From: DATDFB01 sp035276475
GTDB taxonomy: Bacteria; Acidobacteriota; Thermoanaerobaculia; Gp7-AA8
Length of the DNA: 64,000 nt
Assembly (NCBI GenBank): GCA_035276475.1
Contig: DATELQ010000039.1
Location: forward strand, 1-64,000
Direction of reading: 5' to 3'
Shown here: positions 38,242 to 47,098 of the stretch, piece after piece
Layout: each line of letters begins with the position of its first letter
Position numbering within the stretch: position 1 is the first letter of the stretch
Position numbers and translations under genes: made by a program
The notes under the pieces: model-generated
What the model was told of the DNA's origin: nothing
The model's database searches: none
What the model saw: the letters and a program-made list of their open reading frames with translations, nothing else

Positions 38242-39426
38242 CTAGTAAAGACGCAACAGCTGTTCGCGGCGCTGCTTCGATTGTTCGTGGACTTTCTCTT
38301 TGAACGCGTCCAAGGTCCACAGCTCGGTCAGCGTATAAGTTTTGTCATCCGCGTGCCGTTCGTCGTGATCGCTCCACAGGTACTTGAAAAAATCGCGATA
38401 ATCTGTGACCAATGCCTCGGCTACCGTCCCTTTGGGTGCATGACGAAAGCCGAACCAATTCCTCCCTTCCGGCTCCGGGTTCGTGCGTCCGAATACGCAC
38501 TCCGTGCCATAGACGATAAAATCGTAAATCGGCTCTTTTTGCGTACGATTTCTCAACTGCTGTTCGTACGACATCTGCTCGCGGTCAAGGTCCCGAATGA
38601 AGAATTTCACGCCGAATCTGTGGCCGACATGCCATTCCAGAAATTTCCAAAAACCGTCACGCTCGAGCTCCGCGAGAAGTGTCTCCTGTTTGATCACGAC
38701 AATGCGTGCCTTTGCCGGCGGATCCTGTCTAGCATAGATGCCGTTACCGCCGGCGAGAATGCGTTTCATGTTCGTATCTTCGGCGTGACGGTACGCCTCG
38801 AAGAGTTCGTCATTCAACGAAAAGTCTTCTTGCATTTTGAAATAAGGATTATATTTTTCGTAGAAGACCGACGGAATGTCGAGTGCAGTTGCGTAGATCG
38901 TCGGCACACCGCTCCGCTCTCGATAATAACGAGCGACGCCGCCGGCGTAGAGATACTGCGTCTCGAGATCGCCTTCGACCGGCTGACCGTTGGTCAAATT
39001 GTGCATTTTCTTCACCTGGTCGGCGAACGAAGCCTTGAGGATGAATTCAACCTGGCGGGGCACGTTGAGACCTTCGAATTCGGCGATCAACCCGCTGACG
39101 AATTCGGGACTTAGGCCACGCTTGCGAAAGCCTTTAATCAGGTCGAGCCACCCCAGCACGTCGAAGCCGCCGTAGGGGTCTGGCTGCTCTCTTTTTATCG
39201 CCGAAATTGTCTTCGACACGTCCTTTGGCGTTCTCGCGCGGTAACGTTCCTGAATCAAATGACCCCAATGCGCCATTGCTAACGACACGACGACTAACGC
39301 GACGCCCTCATGCCGATCGAGCCGCTCCCATAAGCGCATGGCGATGACGCCGATAGCCTCCGCGCACACCATGATCGTGAATAACGTGTACTTCGGCATT
39401 GCGCCGAGTAGCTTGCGAATGCTCAT
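38242..39426 (-). CDS. Unknown protein with two N-terminal membrane helices
   Basis: A 394-residue protein I cannot assign. Residues about 12-60 hold two hydrophobic helices (YTLFTIMVCAEAIGVIAMRLW and GVALVVVSLAMAHWGHLIQE). The remaining 330 residues are predicted cytosolic, alpha/beta, and contain FVSGLIAEFEGLNV, ARIVVIKQETLLAELERDGFWKFLEWHVGHRFGVKFFIRDL and a closing IYDFIVYGTECVFGRTN...TDYRDFFKYLWSDHDERH. The order resembles PLD-like folds in general shape, but no HKD motif is present. The start at 39426 overlaps the upstream methyltransferase gene by 4 bp. Codon use is markedly less GC-rich than the genome background here, hinting at transfer. Confidence 0.7.
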   Translation of the reverse strand: MSIRKLLGAMPKYTLFTIMVCAEAIGVIAMRLWERLDRHEGVALVVVSLAMAHWGHLIQERYRARTPKDVSKTISAIKREQPDPYGGFDVLGWLDLIKGFRKRGLSPEFVSGLIAEFEGLNVPRQVEFILKASFADQVKKMHNLTNGQPVEGDLETQYLYAGGVARYYRERSGVPTIYATALDIPSVFYEKYNPYFKMQEDFSLNDELFEAYRHAEDTNMKRILAGGNGIYARQDPPAKARIVVIKQETLLAELERDGFWKFLEWHVGHRFGVKFFIRDLDREQMSYEQQLRNRTQKEPIYDFIVYGTECVFGRTNPEPEGRNWFGFRHAPKGTVAEALVTDYRDFFKYLWSDHDERHADDKTYTLTELWTLDAFKEKVHEQSKQRREQLLRLY

Positions 39427-41081
39427 TGTTTGTCCCTCGCCTCGACGATCAACACCGGATAGTGCGCATGCAGGCGGCGCTCGAAGGGCACGCTGCCTGC
39501 CGCGCCGGTGCCTGAAATACCGATGAAGCGCGCCTCGTATGGAATGCCCTTCGCGCGTAGATGCTGGCGAGCCCATTCCTGCTCGTGCGGCACGGTCTCG
39601 GACGGCTCGCGGATGTTCGTGATGACCAGGTGTCCGCCGGGGGCCAGCCGCTCGCGCATCGAGTCGATGAAGTCGCCGAGAGCCACTGGGTCGTGAAACA
39701 CGTGGATGAATTCCCAACAGAGAATGAGATCGAACGGTCCGGCCGGCACACTGCGCGTGCGAAGAAGATCAGCGACGTGAACCTTCGCCTCGGCCAGGCA
39801 GGTCCGGGCGTACTTATCGCGAATGCCCGCGCCATTCGCATCGCGGCCTAGCGCACGCAGGCTCGCCACGACGCTCCGGATCTCTTCCGTCCGCTGGTCC
39901 AGCCAATCGATCAGGATGTCCGTTCTCGCCGGATCGACCGTCTCCTGATGCGCCGAGGCCAGGATCTTCAGCGGGAAGTACCAGTCGGGGATGGCGCGAT
40001 TGCGCAGGATCTCGTCGAAGGCCCGGGCCAGCAGCGGCAGCGACGCCGGATCGTCGAAGCGAAGAAACCCCGGCTCCGAGCGCGTCAGCCCCAGGCGGCG
40101 ATAAACGCCGGCCACTTCCTCACGGACGGTGTCGTCGATCGCACCGTCATGGATCACGACCTGATACAGCAGCTCGCAGAGCGTGAGATTCAGGATGTCG
40201 ATCTCCGGCACGCGTATGCGCAAGCGCGCCAAGCGCACGAGATCGTCACGGATGTCGACGGCGCTCGACTCCTCCGGCACGCCGATATCCAAAGGCCAGA
40301 GGCGGAGAAAGTCGCCGCCCGCGCATGGCGCCACGAGCACGCGCCGCAGCGGGCCCATGTCGAGCTCCGAGCGCAGCTGACGCAGGAACTGCGGAATGAA
40401 CGGATACGCCGAGTACGTCGTGTAGAGCTGGATCGTTCCCCAAAACTCGAGCGTCGGCACCAGACGAATCTTCGTCTGCGCGTTCGAGAAAATCCGCAGG
40501 TCCGTTTCGCGCGATGTCAGTTGGCGCAGCGGATCGGGTCCGCCGTTCGCGGCGAGTGGCCGCTCGTAAATCTCGATCTCGTCGTCGAGGCCATATCCGT
40601 GCTCATTGAGAATCTCCGTCTCCAAGCATGTCCGCGCCTGCGCTTCGAATCCGTGCGCGCGAAGGATCGTTGCCTGCCGCTTTGCGGAGACGGGGATGAG
40701 GCAATAGATCTTCGACGGCGGATAACGCTGCTGCAGGAGATCGACTGCGGCGTCGAGGAGACGCCCACAGTCGCCCTCGTAGTCATCCGAGTCTCCGGCG
40801 AACGGAAACTGGAGCAGCGCGCCGAATTGATACTCCTCCCACTCCGCCTCCTTCAGCGGCTGCACGGGAAAAATCCGTGCGGCCTCCATGTGCGCATATC
40901 CGGCTGCGCTGCTGCCCGTGTAGAGAAGGAGCCCCGCCGACCAGCGCCGATCGAACGGCAGCTCTGGCGCGGTGGCGCGCCACTGCCGCCCCAGCGCGTC
41001 GCGGCTCGCAAGCTCGCGCAGAAACTCATCGTCCGCGGACTGCGAATGCAGCTCGATTCGGTACCCGGTTGTCGGTTGCAC
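39423..41081 (-). CDS. GNAT-like / SAM-dependent methyltransferase fusion protein
   Basis: A 552-residue protein. The N-terminal 170 residues resemble an acetyltransferase fold (GLLLYTGSSAAGYAHMEAARIFPVQPL, CGRLLDAAVDLLQQRYPPSKIYCLIPVSAKRQATILRAHGFEA). The C-terminal part (about 240-552) is a class I methyltransferase: PLRRVLVAPCAGGDFLRLWPL for SAM binding, AVDIRDDLVRLARLR, then GPFDLILCWEFIHVFHDPVALGDFIDSMRERLAPGGHLVITNIREPSE. The substrate is unknown. The start is GTG at 41081 with AAGGGGG upstream. It is the middle gene of a B3/4-domain - GNAT/methyltransferase - membrane protein operon. Confidence 0.72.
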   Translation of the reverse strand: MQPTTGYRIELHSQSADDEFLRELASRDALGRQWRATAPELPFDRRWSAGLLLYTGSSAAGYAHMEAARIFPVQPLKEAEWEEYQFGALLQFPFAGDSDDYEGDCGRLLDAAVDLLQQRYPPSKIYCLIPVSAKRQATILRAHGFEAQARTCLETEILNEHGYGLDDEIEIYERPLAANGGPDPLRQLTSRETDLRIFSNAQTKIRLVPTLEFWGTIQLYTTYSAYPFIPQFLRQLRSELDMGPLRRVLVAPCAGGDFLRLWPLDIGVPEESSAVDIRDDLVRLARLRIRVPEIDILNLTLCELLYQVVIHDGAIDDTVREEVAGVYRRLGLTRSEPGFLRFDDPASLPLLARAFDEILRNRAIPDWYFPLKILASAHQETVDPARTDILIDWLDQRTEEIRSVVASLRALGRDANGAGIRDKYARTCLAEAKVHVADLLRTRSVPAGPFDLILCWEFIHVFHDPVALGDFIDSMRERLAPGGHLVITNIREPSETVPHEQEWARQHLRAKGIPYEARFIGISGTGAAGSVPFERRLHAHYPVLIVEARDKQ

Positions 41082-41125
41082 GGAAGCCCCCTTGCGCAAG
41101 AGGAGTGACCGAAAAGCGCAAGTCC

Positions 41126-41812
41126 CTACCCGGCTGCCGGGCTGCAGAGAGGGAGGCTTTCGACTTCCCCGCCGTTGAAGTGCGTGATCTCCCGGCAGAC
41201 GGCATCGAGAGCGGCGTTGACGTCCTCGTCCGTGGTCGCGGGATTCCCCTGGACGTAGATCAGCAGGTTCTTCGTGCGCGTCGTGACCTTCGACAGCTCG
41301 CTCTGCTTGCAGTTCATCTGGCAGAGCACGTGGTTGTCGACGACCCCCGCCCATTGTCCCGCCGGCAGCGTCACGGCCTCCGGCGATCGCAGGGGATGAA
41401 AGACTTCGTTGCCCGACGTCATGACTAGGCGCGCGTTTCCCTCGATGCAGTCGAGATCGTGCGCCGACACGACCATCAGCGTCTCCAGCGACACGGCGTT
41501 GTACGCGTCGACCACGCTGTTGACTTTCGGCAGCGCTCCTTTTTCGAGCGCCAATCGCAGCAGCAGCTCGGGCGATGCCACAGCGGCCGGCGCGCCGACG
41601 CGTTCGAACAGCGTCCGATAGCCTGCGAGGATCGGATTCGCCTCCGGATCCACCGCGCTCGCGCGGCGCACCGCCTCTTCCTTCCGCGCCTCCAGCTCCG
41701 GCAATTCGTGGCGCACACGGTGAATGTCGTGGATCAGCGCGACTTTGAACTTCACGCCGATTGCCGCCGCCTCGGCGGAGATCGAGTAACAGCGGCCCGC
41801 CGCGCGATCCAT
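41126..41812 (-). CDS. B3/B4 domain protein (PheRS-beta editing-like)
   Basis: A 228-residue stand-alone B3/B4 domain, the module that edits mischarged tyrosine in PheRS beta chains. The conserved block NSVVDAYNAVSLETLMVVSAHDLDCIEGNARLVMTSGNEVFHPL and the later GVVDNHVLCQMNCKQSELSKVTTRTKNLLIYVQG fit the family. Stand-alone members may edit mischarged tRNA or act on small molecules; which applies is unknown. The start at 41812 is seven bases behind a TATCCT box. The GNAT/methyltransferase gene follows after 44 bp. Confidence 0.82.
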   Translation of the reverse strand: MDRAAGRCYSISAEAAAIGVKFKVALIHDIHRVRHELPELEARKEEAVRRASAVDPEANPILAGYRTLFERVGAPAAVASPELLLRLALEKGALPKVNSVVDAYNAVSLETLMVVSAHDLDCIEGNARLVMTSGNEVFHPLRSPEAVTLPAGQWAGVVDNHVLCQMNCKQSELSKVTTRTKNLLIYVQGNPATTDEDVNAALDAVCREITHFNGGEVESLPLCSPAAG

Positions 41813-41819
41813 CGAGCTA

Positions 41820-41825
41820 AGGATA
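41820..41825 (-). promoter_or_regulatory. -10 box (TATCCT) of the B3/4 operon
   Basis: TATCCT on the minus strand ends seven bases before the ATG at 41812. Confidence 0.45.
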
Positions 41826-41923
41826 ACCGCCTAGAACATGCGCGCCGGTCGGCAAAGATTGCAACAGCGCAGCGGAAGCGGGCACCCAGCGGGGGCGCCT
41901 CATAGTGCTTGGGCGAGCACAAA

Positions 41924-41939
41924 CGTGATGCGCATCACG
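41924..41939. promoter_or_regulatory. Perfect 16-bp dyad of CRP/FNR type
   Basis: CGTGATGC followed by GCATCACG is a perfect palindrome containing GTGA-N6-TCAC, the core of a CRP-type site. It lies 45 bp upstream of the GGDEF response-regulator gene and 112 bp from the divergent B3/4 gene. The Crp/Fnr protein at 3885-4610 is a candidate ligand. Confidence 0.55.
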
Positions 41940-41983
41940 CTGGTCCCCGAATTGAATGCGATTCTCAAAATTAAGAGCCGTAG

Positions 41984-42952
41984 ATGTCCGTCCCTCTTCG
42001 CCGCCGTACCGATGTCGACTCGTCTGGACTGCCGCCCTTGCGCGCGCTCGTGGCAGAGGATGACGACAACTACGCCGCGTACATCGCGGCGCTGCTGCGG
42101 CGCTTCGGCTTCGACGTGACCATCACCGCCGACGGCAACGCCGCACTCGCCGCCGCGAACGATCATCCCTTCGACGTCGCCGTCATCGACTACGCGATGC
42201 CGGGCATGAACGGTCTTGAGCTCATCTCCGCGCTGCGCAACCTCCACAGCTGCGCCGATCTCTACGCGCTGATGGTCACGGCGCACACGGAGGTCGAGAC
42301 GAAGGTCGCCGCGCTCCGCCTCGGGTACGACGACTTCATCACCAAGGCGACCGGCGACACCGAGATGGTGGCGAAGCTCGGCGCAGCGCGGCGGCTCGTG
42401 CAGCGGCAGCGGCGCCTCGACGCCACGGTGCGCGAGCTGTACGGCCTGGCCACGCGCGATGAGCTGACCGGGTTGTTCAACCGCCGCTATTTCTACGCCG
42501 AGGCCGAGCGGATGCTCGCCGACGGCTGCCGCATCACCCTCGCGCTGTTTGACCTGGACGACTTCAAGAGTGTGAACGACAGCCACGGCCACCTCGCCGG
42601 CGACCAGATCCTGCGCGACGTCGGCGCGCTCTTCCTGCGCGCCACGCGCGCCGACGATCTCATCGCCCGCTACGGCGGCGACGAGTTTGTGCTCGTGGCC
42701 ACGCAGGAGTCGCTCGAGGAAGTCCTCGGCCTCGCCGCGCGGCTCAACGCCGAGATTGCAGGTTTGCGCTGGACCTTCGGCGATCACACCGTCTCCGTCG
42801 GCTCGACCTCGGGCGTCGCATCGTCGGCGCTGTACGACACGCCGGCGCTCGGGCAACTGCTCGCGGCGTGCGACCGCGATCTCTACAAGAACAAGCGGGC
42901 GGCCGGCGGCGAGCAGCGCGCGGAGAACAATCATTCCGAGGCACGCGTGTAA
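41984..42952 (+). CDS. Response regulator with GGDEF domain (diguanylate cyclase)
   Basis: A 322-residue protein with a receiver domain at about 17-130 (LRALVAEDDDNYAAYIAALL, phosphoacceptor Asp in VAVIDYAMPGMNGLEL) and a GGDEF domain at about 160-320 (TRDELTGLFNRRYFYAEAERML and active-site RYGGDEFVLVA). It should make c-di-GMP from GTP when phosphorylated. No RxxD inhibitory site is obvious just before the active site. A CRP-type dyad lies upstream. The protease gene follows after 11 bp but has its own -10-like box. Confidence 0.92.
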   Translation: MSVPLRRRTDVDSSGLPPLRALVAEDDDNYAAYIAALLRRFGFDVTITADGNAALAAANDHPFDVAVIDYAMPGMNGLELISALRNLHSCADLYALMVTAHTEVETKVAALRLGYDDFITKATGDTEMVAKLGAARRLVQRQRRLDATVRELYGLATRDELTGLFNRRYFYAEAERMLADGCRITLALFDLDDFKSVNDSHGHLAGDQILRDVGALFLRATRADDLIARYGGDEFVLVATQESLEEVLGLAARLNAEIAGLRWTFGDHTVSVGSTSGVASSALYDTPALGQLLAACDRDLYKNKRAAGGEQRAENNHSEARV

Positions 42953-42955
42953 ACT
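42950..42955 (+). promoter_or_regulatory. -10 box (TAAACT) of the M50-type protease gene
   Basis: TAAACT overlaps the TAA stop of the GGDEF gene and ends eight bases before the ATG at 42964. Confidence 0.45.
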
Positions 42956-42963
42956 CGCGCGCA

Positions 42964-43635
42964 ATGGGCCGCCTTCACCTCGGAACGATTCTCGGCACGA
43001 CCATCGCGCTCGACTTCTCGTTCCTCATCCTCATCGCTTTCTTCGTCATCACCTCCATCGAGAGTTACGGCATGCCCGCGGCGCTCCTGTGGGCGCCGGT
43101 CATCTTCATCAGCATCCTCTGGCACGAGCTCGCCCACGCCGCGGCCATCGGCATCTTCGGCCACGGCGGGAGCGAGATCGTCCTCGGCGGCTTCGGCGGC
43201 GTCACCATCAACCAGCGCGACGCGCGGCCGTGGCAGAACATGATCATCAGCGCGGCCGGCCCCGCGTCGAGCTTTCTCCTCCGATGGATCGTCATCCTGC
43301 TCTGGTTCAACGTCCCGTACCTGCAGCAGGACCGCTTTTTCCGCGGGCTCTATCCGCTCATGGAGTGGGCGAACTACGCCTGGGGCATCCTCAACATGCT
43401 GCCCGTCATCCCGCTCGACGGCTCCAGCGTCGTGCGCAATTTCCTGCGCATGATCACGCGCGAACAAACCGCATTCGTCGTGTCGGTTTGGCTGTCGATG
43501 ATCACGGCGGCGGCGGTCATCGTCTGGGCGCTCATGAGACGCGACTGGTTCCTGGCCATGCTCATCGGCTGGATGCTCTTCATGAGCTGGCAGCGATGGG
43601 AGTTTTACCGCCAGACCAACCGGACCGACATTTGA
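42964..43635 (+). CDS. Site-2 protease-like membrane metallopeptidase (M50 family)
   Basis: A 223-residue protein with about six membrane helices. The zinc site HELAHA lies near residue 58 in a membrane segment (LWHELAHAAAIGIFGHGG), and the third ligand is in NMLPVIPLDGSSVVR. This is the minimal M50 core without PDZ or CBS domains. Such proteases cut membrane proteins within the bilayer, often anti-sigma factors. No substrate is evident in the neighbourhood. Confidence 0.9.
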   Translation: MGRLHLGTILGTTIALDFSFLILIAFFVITSIESYGMPAALLWAPVIFISILWHELAHAAAIGIFGHGGSEIVLGGFGGVTINQRDARPWQNMIISAAGPASSFLLRWIVILLWFNVPYLQQDRFFRGLYPLMEWANYAWGILNMLPVIPLDGSSVVRNFLRMITREQTAFVVSVWLSMITAAAVIVWALMRRDWFLAMLIGWMLFMSWQRWEFYRQTNRTDI

Positions 43636-43683
43636 CCGGAATACGCAAGGCCACACCTCGGTAGAATTGCCGTCAAGCGTCTC

Positions 43684-46600
43684 ATGACTCTCTCAACCTC
43701 GGAGTTTCCGCCGCGCCACGCCGCTGCGCGCCGCGCGTTCATTCGCTGGATGCGGCGGAGCCGCGGCCACCTGTCGTCGACGCTGCGCACCAGCGTGGCC
43801 ATCCTGCGCGCGCAGCAGGAGGCGACGCTCGACGGCATTCTCATCGTCGACTCGAGCGGCCGCATCCTCTCCTACAACCGCCGCTTCCTCGAGATCTGGG
43901 GCATCCCGCCCGAGATCGCCGACGGCGCCGACGACAACGAGCTGCTCGGCTACGCCGCCGAGCGCGTCGCCAACTGGGACACCTTCATCGACCTCGTCGA
44001 GTACCTCTATCAGCATCCCGAGGAAGTGCGCACGAACGATCCGATCCTGCTCAAGGACGGCCGTACGCTGCAGCGCTCCTCGGTGCCTGTGGTCACGCGC
44101 GGCACGACCGTCGGGCGCGCCTGGTACTTCCGCGACGTCACCGACTCCGAGCGCGCCCGCGTCCTGCAGAACGCGCTCTTCCGCATCGCCGAGCTCACGC
44201 GCGAGGCCCGCAACCTCGACGACTTCTACAAAGCGGTGCACGGCGTCGTCGGCACGCTGATGGACGCGACGAACTTCTACATCGCCGAGTATGACGCCGA
44301 GCGCGACATCATGCGCTTCCCCTACTTCGTCGACGAATGCGATCCGAGGCCCGAGGGACGGCCGCCGGGCCGCGGCATGACTGCGTACGTGCTGCGCACC
44401 GGCAAGCCGCTCTTCTCGACGCCGGAAACGTTCGCGAATCTCGTCGCCGCCGGCGAGGTCGAGCAGGTCGGCGCCCCCTCGGTCGACTGGCTCGGCGCGC
44501 CGCTCAAGACCGGCGACCGCACCTGGGGCGTGATCGGCCTGCAGACGTATGACGAGTCGAAGCGCTTCCATCCCAGCGACGAGGAGATCCTCGTCTTCGT
44601 CGCACAGCACGTCGCCTCGGCCATCGAATACCGGCGCAAGGAAGACGCGGTGCGCGAGAGCGAGCGCCGCTACCGGCAGATGTTCGAGAACAACCGCGCC
44701 GTGCAGATCATCATCGATCCGGAGAGCGGCGCCATCCTCGACGCGAACATGGCCGCGGTCGACTTCTACGGCTACGACCGCGAGCAGCTCCTGAAGATGA
44801 AGATCTGGCAGATCAACGTCCTCGGGCCGGAGCGCGTGCGCGAGGAGATGGCCCACACCGCCGCGCAGGAGCGCGTCTACCACGTCTTCCGGCACATGCT
44901 CGCCAGCGGCGAGCTGCGCGACGTCGAGGTGCACTCCGGCCCCGTCGAGATCGGCGGCCGCACGGTGCTCTACTCGATCATCCACGACATCACCGAGCGC
45001 AAGCTCGCCGAGCAGGAAGTCGCCGCCGCGAACGCGCAGCGCAAGGCCGTGCTCGACGCCGCCACGCGCGTCGCCATCATCGCCACCGATCCACACGGCG
45101 TGATCCGGATGTTCAACGCCGGCGCGGAGCGGATGCTCGGCTTCACGGACGAAGAGGTGATCGGCAAGCGCTCCGTCGTCGAGCTGCACCAGGAGAGCGA
45201 GCTCGCCCACTACGCCGAGCGTCTGGCCATGAGCGTGCAGCGGCCGTTCGACGTCCTCGTCGTCCGCGCCTCGGCCGAGGGACTCGAGGAGCGCGAGTGG
45301 ACGTGGGTGCGCAAGGACGGGCGCGAGATCACCGTGCTCCTCGCCGTCACCGCGCTGCGCAGCGACGCCGGCGCCATCACCGGATACCTCCACGTTGCCA
45401 CCGACGTCACCGAGCGCAAGGCCGCCGAGGCCATGCTGCGCCGGCAGACCGCGGCCATCACCGCGTCGATGGACGGCATCGGCATCCTCAACGCCGAGCT
45501 CGAGTTCACCTACGTCAACGACGCGCTGGCGAAGCTGTACGGATACCCGTCGCCGCAAGCGCTCGTCGGCACGTCGCTCTCCGAGCTGTACGAGCCGACG
45601 GAGAACGATCGCTTCCGCAACTGGATCCTGCCGATGGTGCTCGAGCGCGGGCGCTGGCGCGGCGAGACGACCGGGCTGCGGCGCGACAGCATCACCTTCC
45701 CGCAGGAGATCTCGATGACGGTGCTCGACGGCGGCGGCATCGTCGTCGTGGTGCGCGACATCAGCGAGCGCACGTACGCCGAGGAGCAGATCAAGCACCT
45801 CGCCTACCACGACGCGCTCACCGGCCTGCCGAACCGCCTGCTGTTCAAGGATCGATTGACGGTCGCGCTGTCGCACGCGCAGCGCAACGGATCGCGCCTC
45901 GCCGTGCTCTTCCTCGACCTCGACCGCTTCAAGGTCATCAACGACTCGCTTGGCCATAACATCGGCGACCAGTTGCTGCAGGCGGTGGCGGCGCGCGTGC
46001 AGTCGTGCGTGCGCGAGTCCGACACGGTCGCGCGCCTCGGCGGCGACGAGTTCACGCTGCTGCTGCCGAATCTCAGCCGCTCCGACGATGCCGCGCCGGT
46101 CGCGCAGAAACTGCTCGAGGCGGTGCGCTACCCCTTCCACATCGAAGGGCGCGAGTTCTTCATCACGACGTCGATCGGTGTCAGCTTGTATCCCGAGGAC
46201 GGCCTCGACGCGGAGACGCTGATCAAGAACGCCGACACGGCCATGTATCAGGCCAAGGAGCAGGGACGCGACAACTACCAGCTCTTCAACGCCTTCATCA
46301 ACGCCCGGGCGCTGCAGCGGATCGCGCTCGAGCACGGGCTGCGGCGCGCGCTCGTCAACAATGAATTAGCGGTGCACTACCAGCCGATCTTCGACTTCCG
46401 CTCCGGCCGCATCACCGGCATGGAGGCGCTGCTGCGCTGGAACCATCCGGAGATGGGCTCGATCCCGCCGGGGATGTTCATTCCGCTGGCCGAGGCGAAC
46501 GGAGTGATGGTGCCGATCGGGATGTGGGCGATGCGCGCGGCGTGCATGCAGGCGCGGGAGTGGCATCAGGCCGGGTTCAAGAATCTGTCGCTCGCCGTGA

Positions 46601-47097
46601 ACCTGTCGGTGTGCCAGTTGCAGCAGCCCGACCTCGTGCAACACGTGCGCGAGATCCTCGAAGAGACGGGACTCCAGCCGCGCATGCTCGAGCTGGAGAT
46701 CACGGAGAGCAGCGCGATGCAGAGCCCGGAGATGAGCGTGCGGACGCTGTACGAGCTGAAGAAGCTCGGCGTGCGCATCTCGCTCGACGACTTCGGCACT
46801 GGGCACTCGTCGCTCAGTTACCTGAAGCGCTTCCCGATCGACACGCTGAAGATCGATCAGTCGTTCGTGCGCGACATCACGACGGATCCCGACACGGCGT
46901 CGATCGTCAGCGCCATCATCGCCATGGCCCGCTCGCTGCGGCTGAAGGTGATCGCCGAGGGGGTCGAGTTCAGCGAGCAGGCGAATTTCCTGCGGCGCTA
47001 CAACTGCGACCAGATGCAGGGCTACCTCATCAAGCCGCCGGTGCCGGCGCACGAGTTCCTCGATTTGATGACGACGATCGAGGAGACGCGGGCGTAA
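43684..47097 (+). CDS. Multi-PAS/GAF sensor with GGDEF and EAL domains
   Basis: An 1137-residue c-di-GMP signalling protein. In order: a PAS-like domain (about 40-160), GAF (about 170-320), three further PAS domains (about 325-690), GGDEF (about 705-865; RLGGDEFTLLL) and EAL (about 880-1130; MEALLRWNHPEMG, DDFGTGHSSLSYLKRFPIDTLKIDQSFV). Both catalytic motifs look intact, so it could make or degrade c-di-GMP. There is no signal peptide or clear membrane helix. The FAD reductase gene follows after one base. Confidence 0.93.
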   Translation: MTLSTSEFPPRHAAARRAFIRWMRRSRGHLSSTLRTSVAILRAQQEATLDGILIVDSSGRILSYNRRFLEIWGIPPEIADGADDNELLGYAAERVANWDTFIDLVEYLYQHPEEVRTNDPILLKDGRTLQRSSVPVVTRGTTVGRAWYFRDVTDSERARVLQNALFRIAELTREARNLDDFYKAVHGVVGTLMDATNFYIAEYDAERDIMRFPYFVDECDPRPEGRPPGRGMTAYVLRTGKPLFSTPETFANLVAAGEVEQVGAPSVDWLGAPLKTGDRTWGVIGLQTYDESKRFHPSDEEILVFVAQHVASAIEYRRKEDAVRESERRYRQMFENNRAVQIIIDPESGAILDANMAAVDFYGYDREQLLKMKIWQINVLGPERVREEMAHTAAQERVYHVFRHMLASGELRDVEVHSGPVEIGGRTVLYSIIHDITERKLAEQEVAAANAQRKAVLDAATRVAIIATDPHGVIRMFNAGAERMLGFTDEEVIGKRSVVELHQESELAHYAERLAMSVQRPFDVLVVRASAEGLEEREWTWVRKDGREITVLLAVTALRSDAGAITGYLHVATDVTERKAAEAMLRRQTAAITASMDGIGILNAELEFTYVNDALAKLYGYPSPQALVGTSLSELYEPTENDRFRNWILPMVLERGRWRGETTGLRRDSITFPQEISMTVLDGGGIVVVVRDISERTYAEEQIKHLAYHDALTGLPNRLLFKDRLTVALSHAQRNGSRLAVLFLDLDRFKVINDSLGHNIGDQLLQAVAARVQSCVRESDTVARLGGDEFTLLLPNLSRSDDAAPVAQKLLEAVRYPFHIEGREFFITTSIGVSLYPEDGLDAETLIKNADTAMYQAKEQGRDNYQLFNAFINARALQRIALEHGLRRALVNNELAVHYQPIFDFRSGRITGMEALLRWNHPEMGSIPPGMFIPLAEANGVMVPIGMWAMRAACMQAREWHQAGFKNLSLAVNLSVCQLQQPDLVQHVREILEETGLQPRMLELEITESSAMQSPEMSVRTLYELKKLGVRISLDDFGTGHSSLSYLKRFPIDTLKIDQSFVRDITTDPDTASIVSAIIAMARSLRLKVIAEGVEFSEQANFLRRYNCDQMQGYLIKPPVPAHEFLDLMTTIEETRA

Positions 47098-47098
47098 C

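Noticed and set aside
43693..46335. Minus-strand open frame of 880 codons
   Set aside because: Shadow of the PAS/GAF/GGDEF/EAL gene, whose domains are clear on the plus strand.
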